Assembly (NCBI RefSeq): GCF_012726265.1
Contig: NZ_JAASAG010000021.1
Span: 1-45,227 of the forward strand
Direction: 5' to 3'
Length of the DNA: 45,227 bases
DNA from: Streptomyces sp. HNM0575
GTDB lineage: Bacteria > Actinomycetota > Actinomycetes > Streptomycetales > Streptomycetaceae
Made by a program: the position numbers and the translations under genes. The notes beneath the pieces are model-generated. The model ran no database searches. It was given only the letters and a program-made list of their open reading frames with translations, and was not told where the DNA came from. How positions within the stretch are numbered: position 1 is the first letter of the stretch; each line of letters opens with the position of its first letter. Of this stretch, positions 28,104 through 36,664 are shown in pieces.

Positions 28104-28790
28104 CATGGTGGCCGGGGTGCGCGCCCCGCCGGGTGGCGTGCGTGGCCGTACGTGGGGCGATGGATGCGTGCCGCCGCGGTTCCCTGGCGCCGCGTCTCCA
28201 CTGGCGGGGCGAGGTGGCCGGGGTGCCCGCACCCGCACCGCCGGGTGGCGCCGCCCGCCCGGCTCGTCCGCCGTTGCCGCGGCGCCCGCGCTGTGCGGGG
28301 GCGCGTGCGTGGCTGTATGCGGGCGATGGATGCGTGCCGCCGCGGTTCCCTGGCGCCGCGTCTCCACTGGCGGGGCGTGGTGGCCGGGGTGCCCGCATCG
28401 CCGGGTTGGCGCCGCCTGCCCGGCTCGCCTGCCGTTGCTGCGGCGTCCGCGCTTCCCGGGGGCGCGTGCGTGGCCGTACGTGGGGCGATGGATGCGTGCT
28501 GCCGCGGTTCCCTGGCGCCGCGTCTCCACTGGCGGGGCGTGGTGGCCGGGGTGCCCGCATCGCCGGGTTGGCGCCGCCTGCCCGGCTGGCCCGCCGTTGC
28601 TGCGGCGTCCGCGCTGTGCGGGGGCGCGTGCGTGGCTGTATGCGGGCGATGGATGCGTGCTGTCGTCGTTCCGCAGCGTCGCGTCCCGTGCTCGCGGGCG
28701 TGGTGGCCGGGGTGCCCGCCCCGCAGTGCGGCGTTGGCCGTTGCCGGGGTGGCCGCCCCGGCAAGGTGGCGGCGCCCGCCCAGCCGGGCA
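28099..28790. repeat. 161-166-bp tandem repeat array, noncoding
   Basis: Each unit begins GATGGATGCGTGC. Unit starts are 28159, 28325, 28487 and 28648, giving periods of 166, 162 and 161 bp. A partial unit precedes the array (28099-28158) and the fourth full unit is diverged (28648 to about 28790). The second and third are almost identical, including CCGCGGTTCCCTGGCGCCGC and GTGGCCGGGGTGCCCGCATC. Because the periods differ by amounts that are not multiples of three, no frame is kept from unit to unit, so the many open frames here are not genes. The remainder of the gene-free stretch 28044-29027 (28790-29027) shows nothing further except the ribosome binding site of the next gene. Confidence 0.85.
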
Positions 28791-29027
28791 GCTCGCATCG
28801 GGCCGGAGCCGGGACACCCGCCTTCCGGCCGCCGCCCACACAGACGCCGGGAGTCGGAGGTCGGCGGGGCCCCGTGGGTCATCCGTACGGGGACCCGCCG
28901 CGTAGGGGCGGCTGCCGTACGGAGCGGCACCGCGGGTGCGATGCCGCCGCGGTACGCGTTCGGGGGTATCCAGGGCGCACGCCGCGCAGCGCCGGTCTTC
29001 ACTGGAGGGGACCGCAAGGGGAGGCCC

Positions 29028-31466
29028 ATGCGCACCGAGCCCGATGCAGCTTCCGCTTCGACACCCGGTTCCGCTTCGACGCCGGCACCCGGGCCCGCGG
29101 CCGGGAATGCGCCCGCGGCCGGGAATGCGCCCGCGCCCGCACCGGCCCCGGCGGAGCCCGCACCCGCACCCGCACCCGCACCCCTGCCCGGGCAGACGCC
29201 CCGGGGACCGCGAATCACGCGCGACTCCCTCGGCACCGCCGCCGCGCTGGCCCTGCTGGCCGCCGGATATCTCCTTCAGCTGCTGGGCCTCCTGCTGGCG
29301 TCGGCGGCCCTCGTCGTCGCCGGTGCCGCCCTCGGCGTCCTCACCGAATCGTGGGTCCTCACCCGCCGCCGCGCACTGGCCCGCAGCCTCGCAGGCGCCC
29401 AACTCCACCACCCCGTGAGGCAGTTGCTGCGCGACGCGCTTCTGCTCGGCGGGCTGGCGCGGCTTGACGTGCTACGTCCCCTGAACTACGCGGTCTGGCT
29501 GCTGGTCGCCGTGCTCGGCTGCTGGGCGGCGCACTTCATGTGCCAGGCGGTGGCCGCACGCGTACGCAGGTCGCGCCGCCTGCCGGTGGTCACGCGCAAC
29601 ATCGACGTGTCCGCGCTGCGCATCGGCCCCGCGCCGCCCGCGCTCTTCGGCCGCAACGGCGCCGCCAGGCTGCTGGCCTGCTCCGCCCTCGTCGCCGCGG
29701 GCGCCGGGGTCTCCGCCGCCACGGGCGACGCGCGGTGGGGCGCCCTGGTGGCCCTCGCCTGCTGGGCGGTGCTGCTGGCCGGCACGCTGCACCTGGCGTG
29801 CATGCTGCTGCCCGGCCGCCGCCCGGCGAGTGAGGAGGAGGTGCTGGCCTGGCTCGACGGCTGGCTGGCCGCGTACCGGCCGACGGTCGGGATGTATTTC
29901 TCCGGCGGCACGGCCTCCGCGTACCAGGCCGACATGTGGCTGCCGACGCTCGCCCGGCTGGAGGGCCGCCCGCTGATCGTGCTGCGTGAGCGCTTCATGG
30001 TGCAGAAGCTCGACGCCACCGACGTGCCCGTCCTCTGCATCCCGAAGGTCGCCCATCTGATGCGGCTGGAGCACTCCGGGCTGCCCGTGCTGCTGCACCC
30101 CGCCAACTCCGGCAAGACCTCCCACGTGCTGCGCATCCCCACCATCAAGCACGCCTTCATCAACCACGGCGAGAGCGACAAGCTCTCCTCCTGCAACCCG
30201 TACGCGAAGGCCTACGACGAGGTCTGGGTCGCGGGACCGGCGGCCCGCGAGCGCTACCGTCTCGCGGGCATCGGCGTACGCGACGAGGACGTGGTGGAGG
30301 TGGGCCGCCCGCAGCTGGAGCCCGTACGCCCGTATGCGGGGCCGCCCGCGCCAGGGCGTCCCGTCACCGTGCTGTACGCGCCGACGTGGGAGGGGTGGAC
30401 CGACGACCCGGGCAATACGTCGCTGCCGCTGGCCGGTGAACGGATCGTCGCCGCGCTGCTCGCGGACGAACGGGTGCGGCTGCTCTACAAGCCCCACCCG
30501 ATGACGGGCTCCGTCGACCCCGCGGTCGCCGACGTCGACAGGCGCATCCGCGGGCAGATCGCCGAGGCCGAGGCACGCCGCCGGGCGGCCCGCGCCGCCC
30601 GTCCGGGACGCGCGGACACCGGGCCGGGCCACGCGGACGGACCGGCTCACGCGGACGACCCGGCCCACCCCGACGCCGGGGCGGCCGCGGAACTGGAGCG
30701 CCGCGAGGCCGAACTCGCCGCGCTCGACGGGCCGTCCGCCCCCCGCGGCAGGGACGAGGCGGAGCGGATGCTGCGGCAGCATCCCGGTGCGTGGCCGTCC
30801 GAGGCGACGGTACGTACGACCGTCGAGGCGTGGGAGGAGTGCTACTGGCGCGCGTGCGATCCGTGGGGACATCTGGTGCTCACGGGCCGGCGCCCGGGCA
30901 TCCACTCCTGCTTCAACCAGGCCGATCTGCTCGTCTCGGACGTCTCCAGCGTCGTCTCGGACTATCTGAGCAGCGAGAAGCCGTACGCGGTGGTCAACAC
31001 CACCGGCCTGACGGAGGAGGAGTTCCGGGCGGGCTTCCCGACCGTGCGGGCCGCGACCGTACTGGCGCCGGAGGCGGACGGTGTCCCCGACCTGCTGGAG
31101 TCGGTGTGCGAGCCGGACGGGGACGTGCTGCGGCCGGCGCGCGCGGAGCTCAAGGCGTATCTGCTGGGGCCGGACGAACCACCGTCGGCGGTCCGCTTCC
31201 AGAGGGCGGTGGCGGCGCTGCAAGCGGAGGCGCGGGCGCACGGCGAGCGCCGGGGGAGCGCCGCGATGCGTGAGGCCGCCGGGGCGCCCGTACCGGACGG
31301 ACCGGAAGCGCCGGACGGTACGAACGGACCGGAAGAGCCGGACCGGCCGGAAGCGCGGGACGCGGAAGCGCCGTCAGGGCCGCCCGGCACCTCCGGCGTC
31401 CCGTCCGGTCAGGGGGCCGGCGTGCTCGGCGAGGACGAGGCGGACGGGGCCGACGGCGCGCCCTGA
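29028..31466 (+). CDS. membrane CDP-glycerol glycerophosphotransferase-like protein (TagF/TagB family)
   Basis: This 812-residue protein probably polymerises or attaches glycerol phosphate in a wall teichoic-acid-like polymer. Residues 1-62 are an Ala/Pro-rich tail with an 18-bp coding repeat. About five membrane spans follow at residues 68-260. The transferase domain then shows the TagF hallmarks: HGESDK with His380, APTWEGW, KPHP near residue 487, and SDVSSVVSDYL with SSEKP near 635. Between the last two a charged insert of roughly 120 residues (about 495-615) contains His-Ala-Asp repeats. The C-terminus is acidic and Pro-rich and its last 58 bp overlap the convergent glycosyltransferase. 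GGGGAGG just before ATG 29028 sets the start. Confidence 0.87.
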   Translation: MRTEPDAASASTPGSASTPAPGPAAGNAPAAGNAPAPAPAPAEPAPAPAPAPLPGQTPRGPRITRDSLGTAAALALLAAGYLLQLLGLLLASAALVVAGAALGVLTESWVLTRRRALARSLAGAQLHHPVRQLLRDALLLGGLARLDVLRPLNYAVWLLVAVLGCWAAHFMCQAVAARVRRSRRLPVVTRNIDVSALRIGPAPPALFGRNGAARLLACSALVAAGAGVSAATGDARWGALVALACWAVLLAGTLHLACMLLPGRRPASEEEVLAWLDGWLAAYRPTVGMYFSGGTASAYQADMWLPTLARLEGRPLIVLRERFMVQKLDATDVPVLCIPKVAHLMRLEHSGLPVLLHPANSGKTSHVLRIPTIKHAFINHGESDKLSSCNPYAKAYDEVWVAGPAARERYRLAGIGVRDEDVVEVGRPQLEPVRPYAGPPAPGRPVTVLYAPTWEGWTDDPGNTSLPLAGERIVAALLADERVRLLYKPHPMTGSVDPAVADVDRRIRGQIAEAEARRRAARAARPGRADTGPGHADGPAHADDPAHPDAGAAAELERREAELAALDGPSAPRGRDEAERMLRQHPGAWPSEATVRTTVEAWEECYWRACDPWGHLVLTGRRPGIHSCFNQADLLVSDVSSVVSDYLSSEKPYAVVNTTGLTEEEFRAGFPTVRAATVLAPEADGVPDLLESVCEPDGDVLRPARAELKAYLLGPDEPPSAVRFQRAVAALQAEARAHGERRGSAAMREAAGAPVPDGPEAPDGTNGPEEPDRPEARDAEAPSGPPGTSGVPSGQGAGVLGEDEADGADGAP

Positions 31467-34135
31467 CCCGCCGCTTCCGCCGCCGCGCTCTTCGCGGGCG
31501 CCGCCGTGGGCGGCTTCTCGTACGGCAGCGGCTGCATCGCCACTACCAGGTCGTTGATCAGCGAGAAGTAGAACCACACCCCGGTCTCGGTCTCCCCGAG
31601 CCGTACCCGCGGGACCAGGTCGGTCTTCTTGCGGTCGGCGAGGTCGCCGAGCAGCCGTCCGAAGCGCACGCGCGGCGCGTCCTCGCCACCCGTACGGAGC
31701 CACAGGTCCCAGACGCCCTTCAGGTTCCCCGAGTCCAGAGCCGCCGGCAGCTCGTACGGGACCTCGAAGGAGAGCGACGGCACGAATCCCTCGGCGACCT
31801 CGAAGGGAAGCTCGAAGTCCGGCTCGGACTTCGAGCGGGCAACCCCGACGACCGCACCGCCGTCCTCGGCCGCGGCCCGGGCGGCACGGCCGTACAGCTC
31901 GGCCCGCACGGTGCAGCTCTCCTGCCCCAGCTCGATGGAGGTGACCTCGGCGTGCCCGGTACGGTGCCAGGCGCGCACGGCGAGATAGCCGTCGAGGGTG
32001 GTGTACGGAACCCACGGGGTGAGCACGCCGTCGCCGTCGACCGGGGCGGGCATCGACAACAGCCGTGCGGTCTCGACGAGTTCGGACTGGACCCGCTTGC
32101 GCTTCTTGTCCGCGGCCCGTTCCACGTAGGTGTCCCAGCGGTCCTCGCTCAGCGTGTGGGCCGCGTGGTCCACCCGCACCTCGACCCAGCCGTCGACGGC
32201 CTCGGAACGTGGCGGCAGGGGGATCCGGCGGGGGGCTCCGCTGTCCCGGCGGGAGCGCAGCAGCAGCGCGGACGACGTCTTCGGCAGCCGCTTGGCGAGC
32301 AGGCGGATCACCAGCGAACCGTCCAGGGCGACTCGGGTGCGGGCGACCGGGCGGCGCAGCTTCGCGGCGGGCCGGTTCGCGGCGGTGTGCCGCCGCCAGG
32401 CACGTACGGCGGGGCGCAGCACGGGACCGGCGACGCGCAGGGCGAAGCGGCGGACGGGGCGGGACCGTGGCGGGGCGGGCGCGGCCGGACTCGGCTTACG
32501 GGCGTCCGCCGCGTGCCCGGGAGCGGCCGGGGGAGCGGGCGCGGTCGCCGGTGGGCCCGGGCGCTGGGGCTCGGACGCGGAACCGGCCGCGGCCCCCGTC
32601 CCCGCGACCGTTCCCGCCGTTCCCGCCGTTCCCGCCGTCTCCGCCGTTCCCGCCGTTCCCGCCGTCCCCGCTCCTGTCCCGGCGGGCGGTGCGGGGTGAG
32701 CCGGTGGTGCCGGTGCGGCCGTGGCCGGACCGGAGGTTCCCGGGGCCGGTGCGGCCCCCGCGACCGCGCCCGCCCCTTCGCTCCCCGCACCGGCCCCCGC
32801 CGCGCCTCCCGCGCCTCCCGCGGCCCCCGCTTCCACCGCAGCACCCACGCTTCCCGTTTCCGCCGCGGCACCCGCGGCCCCCGCGCCCGCAGCAGTACCC
32901 GTCGCCGCGCCCGCCCGGATCCGTTCCGGCCGGGCGCCCCTGCTCTCGCGCTGCTCCAGCAGCTTCTCGATCAGCTGCTCGTACTCGCCCGCGATGCGCT
33001 CCGGCGAGTAGCGGGCTGCCTTCTCCAGCGCGGACTGGCTCATCCGGTACCGCAGTTCGGGGTTCTCGATCAGCTGCGTCAGCGCGTCCGCGTAGGCGCG
33101 GACGCTGTCCTTCTCCGTCGGGCCGAGCGGCGAGAGCAGCCCGTCCCGGCCGTTGCTGATGATCTCTCCCGGCCCGTACGGGCAGTCGGTGCTCACGACC
33201 GGCACACCGCAGTGCATTGCTTCGACGAGCGTCATCCCGAAGGACTCGGCGTCGGAGGAGACGGCCGCGATCGCGCCCTTCGCCCACTCGGCCTCGATGG
33301 GCGCGTGCGGCCCCATCAGGAACGCCCGGTCGTAGAGGCCGAGGCTGTCGATCCTCGCCCGCAGCGCCGCCTGCTGCCGCCCGCGTCCGTACAGCCGGAG
33401 CCGCCAGTCCGGGTGCCGCTGGGAGACGATCGCGAAGGCCTTCAGCAGCCGGTCGTAGCGCTTGACCTTGATCAGCCGGCCCGCGGCGACGATCAGTCTG
33501 CTCTCGCCGTCGGAGGGTTCGACGTCGACGGCGGGCACGGCGTTGGGAATGCAGGTGATCAGGGCGTCGTGCTCGGCGGTCTCGGTGCCGGTGCCGGCGA
33601 TGGCGGCGCGGTAGTTGGCGGCGTCGGCGTAGGAGACGGTGACGAAGGCGTCGAGCAGCGGGATGGCCGCGTCCTGGTGGGAACGGACGTGTTCGCTGTG
33701 CATGGAGTGCGTGAGGTGCTCCTGGCCGATCCGCAGATAGCGGTCGCTGCCGTACGCCGCCAGATAGTCGTTGATCTTGGGGCGGGTGGCGATGACGACG
33801 TCGGCGTCGGTCTCGCGCAGATACTCCTCGACGCGCAGGTCGCCGAGGTGGGTGGCGACGCCGCGTTGCAGATGGTCGGCACCCTCGGTGAAGCGGTGGC
33901 TGGCCTCACGGAATCGGGGGTCGTCACCGTCGTGGCCGCGCTCGCTGCGGCGCAGTTCCAGGAGGTGGGTCATCCTGACCCGGGGGTCGAAGGTGAGCGC
34001 GGTGTCGCGGACCGTGCGGCGGAGACTGACGACCTCGACCGTGTGGCGATCGGCAAGCGCCCGGGAGAGATTCACCGTGGAGCGGATCGTTCCGCCGATT
34101 CCGTAGGCATTGTCCAGCAGAAAAGCGATTCTCAT
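31409..34135 (-). CDS. GT4 family glycosyltransferase with long linker and C-terminal domain
   Basis: This 908-residue protein probably glycosylates an envelope polymer, given the TagF-like neighbour. Residues 1-395 form a GT-B retaining glycosyltransferase with the E-x7-E motif E297-SFGMTLV-E305, the donor loop GRLIKVKRYDRL, and an N-terminal DNAYGIGGTIR. Residues about 401-555 are an Ala/Gly/Thr/Pro linker built partly of in-frame 9-bp repeats. A basic segment (556-600) leads to a C-terminal domain (about 600-880) rich in beta strands and Trp (VWDLWLR, RVRFGRLLGDLADRKK). That domain resembles the accessory beta-sandwiches of teichoic-acid transferases, which is inference. GAGGAA lies 8 bases before ATG 34135. 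Confidence 0.85.
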   Translation of the reverse strand: MRIAFLLDNAYGIGGTIRSTVNLSRALADRHTVEVVSLRRTVRDTALTFDPRVRMTHLLELRRSERGHDGDDPRFREASHRFTEGADHLQRGVATHLGDLRVEEYLRETDADVVIATRPKINDYLAAYGSDRYLRIGQEHLTHSMHSEHVRSHQDAAIPLLDAFVTVSYADAANYRAAIAGTGTETAEHDALITCIPNAVPAVDVEPSDGESRLIVAAGRLIKVKRYDRLLKAFAIVSQRHPDWRLRLYGRGRQQAALRARIDSLGLYDRAFLMGPHAPIEAEWAKGAIAAVSSDAESFGMTLVEAMHCGVPVVSTDCPYGPGEIISNGRDGLLSPLGPTEKDSVRAYADALTQLIENPELRYRMSQSALEKAARYSPERIAGEYEQLIEKLLEQRESRGARPERIRAGAATGTAAGAGAAGAAAETGSVGAAVEAGAAGGAGGAAGAGAGSEGAGAVAGAAPAPGTSGPATAAPAPPAHPAPPAGTGAGTAGTAGTAETAGTAGTAGTVAGTGAAAGSASEPQRPGPPATAPAPPAAPGHAADARKPSPAAPAPPRSRPVRRFALRVAGPVLRPAVRAWRRHTAANRPAAKLRRPVARTRVALDGSLVIRLLAKRLPKTSSALLLRSRRDSGAPRRIPLPPRSEAVDGWVEVRVDHAAHTLSEDRWDTYVERAADKKRKRVQSELVETARLLSMPAPVDGDGVLTPWVPYTTLDGYLAVRAWHRTGHAEVTSIELGQESCTVRAELYGRAARAAAEDGGAVVGVARSKSEPDFELPFEVAEGFVPSLSFEVPYELPAALDSGNLKGVWDLWLRTGGEDAPRVRFGRLLGDLADRKKTDLVPRVRLGETETGVWFYFSLINDLVVAMQPLPYEKPPTAAPAKSAAAEAAGQGAPSAPSASSSPSTPAP
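32610..32672. repeat. 9-bp in-frame tandem repeat in the glycosyltransferase linker
   Basis: Seven consecutive 9-mers, mostly GTTCCCGCC with variants GTCTCCGCC and GTCCCCGCT, encode repeated Ala-Gly-Thr on the minus strand. Changes in copy number would lengthen or shorten the linker without shifting the frame. Confidence 0.9.
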
Positions 34136-34177
34136 CTGGCCTGTTCCTCACAGGTGCGGCTCGAAGGTGCTGCCCTG

Positions 34178-34201
34178 AAAAAGGGGCATCCGAAATGCCC
34201 C
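34178..34201 (-). terminator. intrinsic terminator or attenuator in the glycosyltransferase leader
   Basis: On the minus strand GGGGCAT-TTCGG-ATGCCCC (34201-34183) is followed directly by five Ts (34182-34178). This is a textbook rho-independent terminator, and it lies only 43 bases upstream of the glycosyltransferase ATG. On the plus strand there is no T run. A 26-codon frame (ATG near 34228, start MAYGEYC, with three Tyr and three Phe) runs through it and stops at 34148. Confidence 0.7.
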
Positions 34202-34259
34202 ATATCGGCAGTATTCTCCATATGCCATCTGAAAATAGCCAGCACGACCGAACTCGACG

Positions 34260-34422
34260 TGTTCGAAGGGCGGCTGTACGGAGGGAACTCGGCCCGGGGC
34301 CCGCGCCGGTGCGCTCCGCATCCGTCCGTGTGCGTTTCCGTAGCCCGTCACCAACAGCGGCTGAACCATTGGTGGACGCGGGACGTCGGTCGGCGGAAGC
34401 CCTGTTCGGGGCGGCTGTACGG
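34260..34422. repeat. 20-22-bp direct repeat pair in a divergent intergenic region
   Basis: TGTTCG followed by GGGCGGCTGTACGG occurs at 34260-34281 (with two extra As) and, one G shorter, at 34403-34422, about 141 bp apart. They lie in the 416-bp region 34136-34551 between the glycosyltransferase and the methyltransferase. Apart from these and the terminator-like hairpin, the region has an AT-rich patch (34202-34245) that may hold promoters. Confidence 0.6.
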
Positions 34423-34551
34423 GCGTGCATGCGGGGGCGGCGGCCTCATATACAGGGCGTGTGGGCCCTGCGGACCGGGATTCACGACAGGATTCCGCGC
34501 GGTCCGGGTGCCCTCGTTCCGCCTTTCGCCGTACGAGGAGAAGCGCTCGTC

Positions 34552-35550
34552 ATGACCTCCCCCTCAACCCCCACCGCATCCACGACCCGGGCCACGGCCG
34601 CTGAAGCCGACGGCAACGCAGCGGCAGACGAGGAGTCCCGGGAGACCCCGCTGCCCCGGCCGCGCTCCTTCCGCGAAGTGCGCGGCTGGTTCTACAACAC
34701 CGACATCGTGCTCTTCGACTGGCTGCTCTCGCGGCAGCGCAGGCTCGAACAGCGCGGAGACCTGCTGGAGATGGGCGCCTATCTCGGCAAGAGCGCCATA
34801 ATGCTGCGCTCGTACCTGCGCGACGAAGAAACGTTCACCGTGTGCGATCTCTTCGGCTCCGAGGCGCCGACGGAGAGCAACGAACGCGAGATGCGCGGCT
34901 CGTACTCGACCCTGACCCGGCGCGGCTTCGAGGCCAACTATCTCTCCTTCCACGACGAGCTGCCGCGGGTGCTGCACGCGCCGACGTCCGTCGTCCCCGG
35001 CGAAGTCGCCCCGGACAGCTGCCGGTTCGTGCACATCGACGCGTCGCACCTCTACGAGCACGTACGTCCGGACATCGCGGCGGCACGCGGCACCCTGACC
35101 CGGGACGGCATCGTCGTACTGGACGACTACCGCTCGTCGCACACGCCGGGAGTGGCGTGCGCGACATGGCAGGCGGTACTGGAGGACGGACTGCGGCCCG
35201 TGTGCGTCAGCGCGCAGAAGTTCTACGGCACTTGGGGCGACCCCTCCGCCGTGCAGCAGGAGCTGTACGCGGCGCTGCGGGAGCGCGGGGACTGCTGGCT
35301 CCAGTGGCAGGACGTGGCGGGGCACCGGCTGCTGCTGGTGGGCGCCGACAAGGCTGCGCCGCCGGAGCTGCCGCACTCCCGGCATGCGAAATCCCGGGCC
35401 GCGGCCCGGGATTCGGATGGTGACGGCGGGGGGCGGCGCAGCAGGGGCGCGGCGCTGTCCGCGCTGTCCCGCCGTGCCGCACGCGAGGTGCTGCCGCCCG
35501 TGATCTCCCGCCACCTGGCCCGGGCGCTGCGGGGCGACCGGGGCCGGTGA
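34552..35550 (+). CDS. class I SAM-dependent methyltransferase
   Basis: This 332-residue protein has a flexible N-terminus (residues 1-36) and then a class I methyltransferase fold. Motif I reads LLEMGAYLGKSAI (residues 71-83) and the acidic residue after strand 2 is D99 in CDLFG. Later FVHIDASHLYEHVRPDI and GIVVLDDYRSSHTPG carry the Asp/His pattern of the cephalosporin-hydroxylase-like or sugar O-methyltransferase group (Methyltransf_24). A glycan target would fit the neighbouring transferases, but this is inference. The tail after residue 270 is Arg/Asp-rich and disordered. ACGAGGAG 11 bases upstream supports the ATG at 34552; the frame is open further upstream without family similarity. 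Confidence 0.87.
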   Translation: MTSPSTPTASTTRATAAEADGNAAADEESRETPLPRPRSFREVRGWFYNTDIVLFDWLLSRQRRLEQRGDLLEMGAYLGKSAIMLRSYLRDEETFTVCDLFGSEAPTESNEREMRGSYSTLTRRGFEANYLSFHDELPRVLHAPTSVVPGEVAPDSCRFVHIDASHLYEHVRPDIAAARGTLTRDGIVVLDDYRSSHTPGVACATWQAVLEDGLRPVCVSAQKFYGTWGDPSAVQQELYAALRERGDCWLQWQDVAGHRLLLVGADKAAPPELPHSRHAKSRAAARDSDGDGGGRRSRGAALSALSRRAAREVLPPVISRHLARALRGDRGR

Positions 35551-35707
35551 CGGGAGGGGGCGGCGGCCCCCGCGTGGTCCGCTGTGCTGTTGTCGTGGCG
35601 GTATGCCACTGTGCGCCGCGGCGGCGAGGTGCGTTCCGTGCCGAAGTGCCCCTGCACGGCCGCCGCTTCGCTGCTGCTTCTGCTTCGCAGCTCCTTCTGC
35701 TTTGCCG

Positions 35708-36664
35708 CTACTTCACGGCGCCCGCCATCATTCCCGAGACGAACTGGCGCTGGAACGCGAAGAAGACGATCAGCGGGATGATCATCGATACGAAGGCGCC
35801 CGGCGCCAGCACGTCGATGTTGTTGCCGAACTGGCGGACCTGCTGTTGCAGCGCCACCGTGATCGGCGGATTGCTGGAGTCCGCGAAGATCAGCGCGACG
35901 AGCATGTCGTTCCACACCCACAGGAACTGGAAGATCCCCAGGGACGCGATCGCCGGGCCGCCGAGCGGCATCACCACGCGGGTGAAGAGCCGGATCTCGC
36001 CGGCGCCGTCGAGGCGGGCCGCCTCCAGCAGTTCGCGGGGGATCTCCGCGAAGAAGTTGCGCAGGAGGAAGACCGCGAACGGCAGGCCGAAGGCGGTGTG
36101 GAAGACGACGACGCCGGCCGTCGTCTCGAACAGCCCGAGCGTGTTGAAGAGCTTCGCGACCGGGATGAGCGCCACCTGCACCGGTACGACGAGCAGGCCC
36201 ACGACGATCAGGAAGCACCAGTCGCGCCCGGGGAACTCCAGCCACGCGAAGGCGTATCCCGCGAGCGCGCCGATGACCACGACGGTGATGGTCGAGGGGA
36301 TGGTGATCAGCAGCGTTGTGAACAGCGAGCCCGTCACCAGCTCGTTGGAGAGCAGCGCGCTGTAGTTCTCGCCGGTGAACTGGCCCGCGTCGAGCACCCA
36401 CGGGAAGCTGGAGTTGAGGTCGAAGACGCTCCACCAGCCGGAGACGCCGATGTCCTCGGGGCTGCGCAGCGACGAGCTGAGCAGGCCCACGGTCGGCATG
36501 AGCCACACCAGCGCCACGACGACGAGACCGAGACGTACCGCCCAGTGCCCGGTGAGGCCGATCAGCCGGGTCGCGACCGAGGTCTTCTTCTCCCCGGAAG
36601 GCCCCGGCGCCGCCGGGGCGACGGTCGCGGTCGGTTCTGGCTGGGCCGCGCTGACGGTGGTCAT
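35708..36664 (-). CDS. carbohydrate ABC transporter permease (MalG-like)
   Basis: This 318-residue integral membrane protein is the second permease of a sugar importer. Six spans are visible between residues 38 and 310. The cytoplasmic EAA loop that docks the ATPase reads PRELLEAARLDGAGEIRLFT. The ATG at 36664 overlaps the stop of the first permease by 4 bp (ATGA). The gene is last in the operon; the next gene downstream converges on it across 157 bp that hold no clear terminator, only a CTG/CTTCTG-rich stretch. The sugar is not identifiable from sequence. Confidence 0.94.
   Translation of the reverse strand: MTTVSAAQPEPTATVAPAAPGPSGEKKTSVATRLIGLTGHWAVRLGLVVVALVWLMPTVGLLSSSLRSPEDIGVSGWWSVFDLNSSFPWVLDAGQFTGENYSALLSNELVTGSLFTTLLITIPSTITVVVIGALAGYAFAWLEFPGRDWCFLIVVGLLVVPVQVALIPVAKLFNTLGLFETTAGVVVFHTAFGLPFAVFLLRNFFAEIPRELLEAARLDGAGEIRLFTRVVMPLGGPAIASLGIFQFLWVWNDMLVALIFADSSNPPITVALQQQVRQFGNNIDVLAPGAFVSMIIPLIVFFAFQRQFVSGMMAGAVK

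Noticed and set aside
28099..28790. CRISPR array
   Set aside because: Units are contiguous 161-166-bp copies with no short constant repeat separated by unique spacers, and no cas gene is near.
26376..29411. Long minus-strand open frames (1011 and 508 codons) across the repeat region
   Set aside because: They are antisense to gdh or translate the tandem repeat, whose changing period breaks any consistent frame. They have no start signal or domain.
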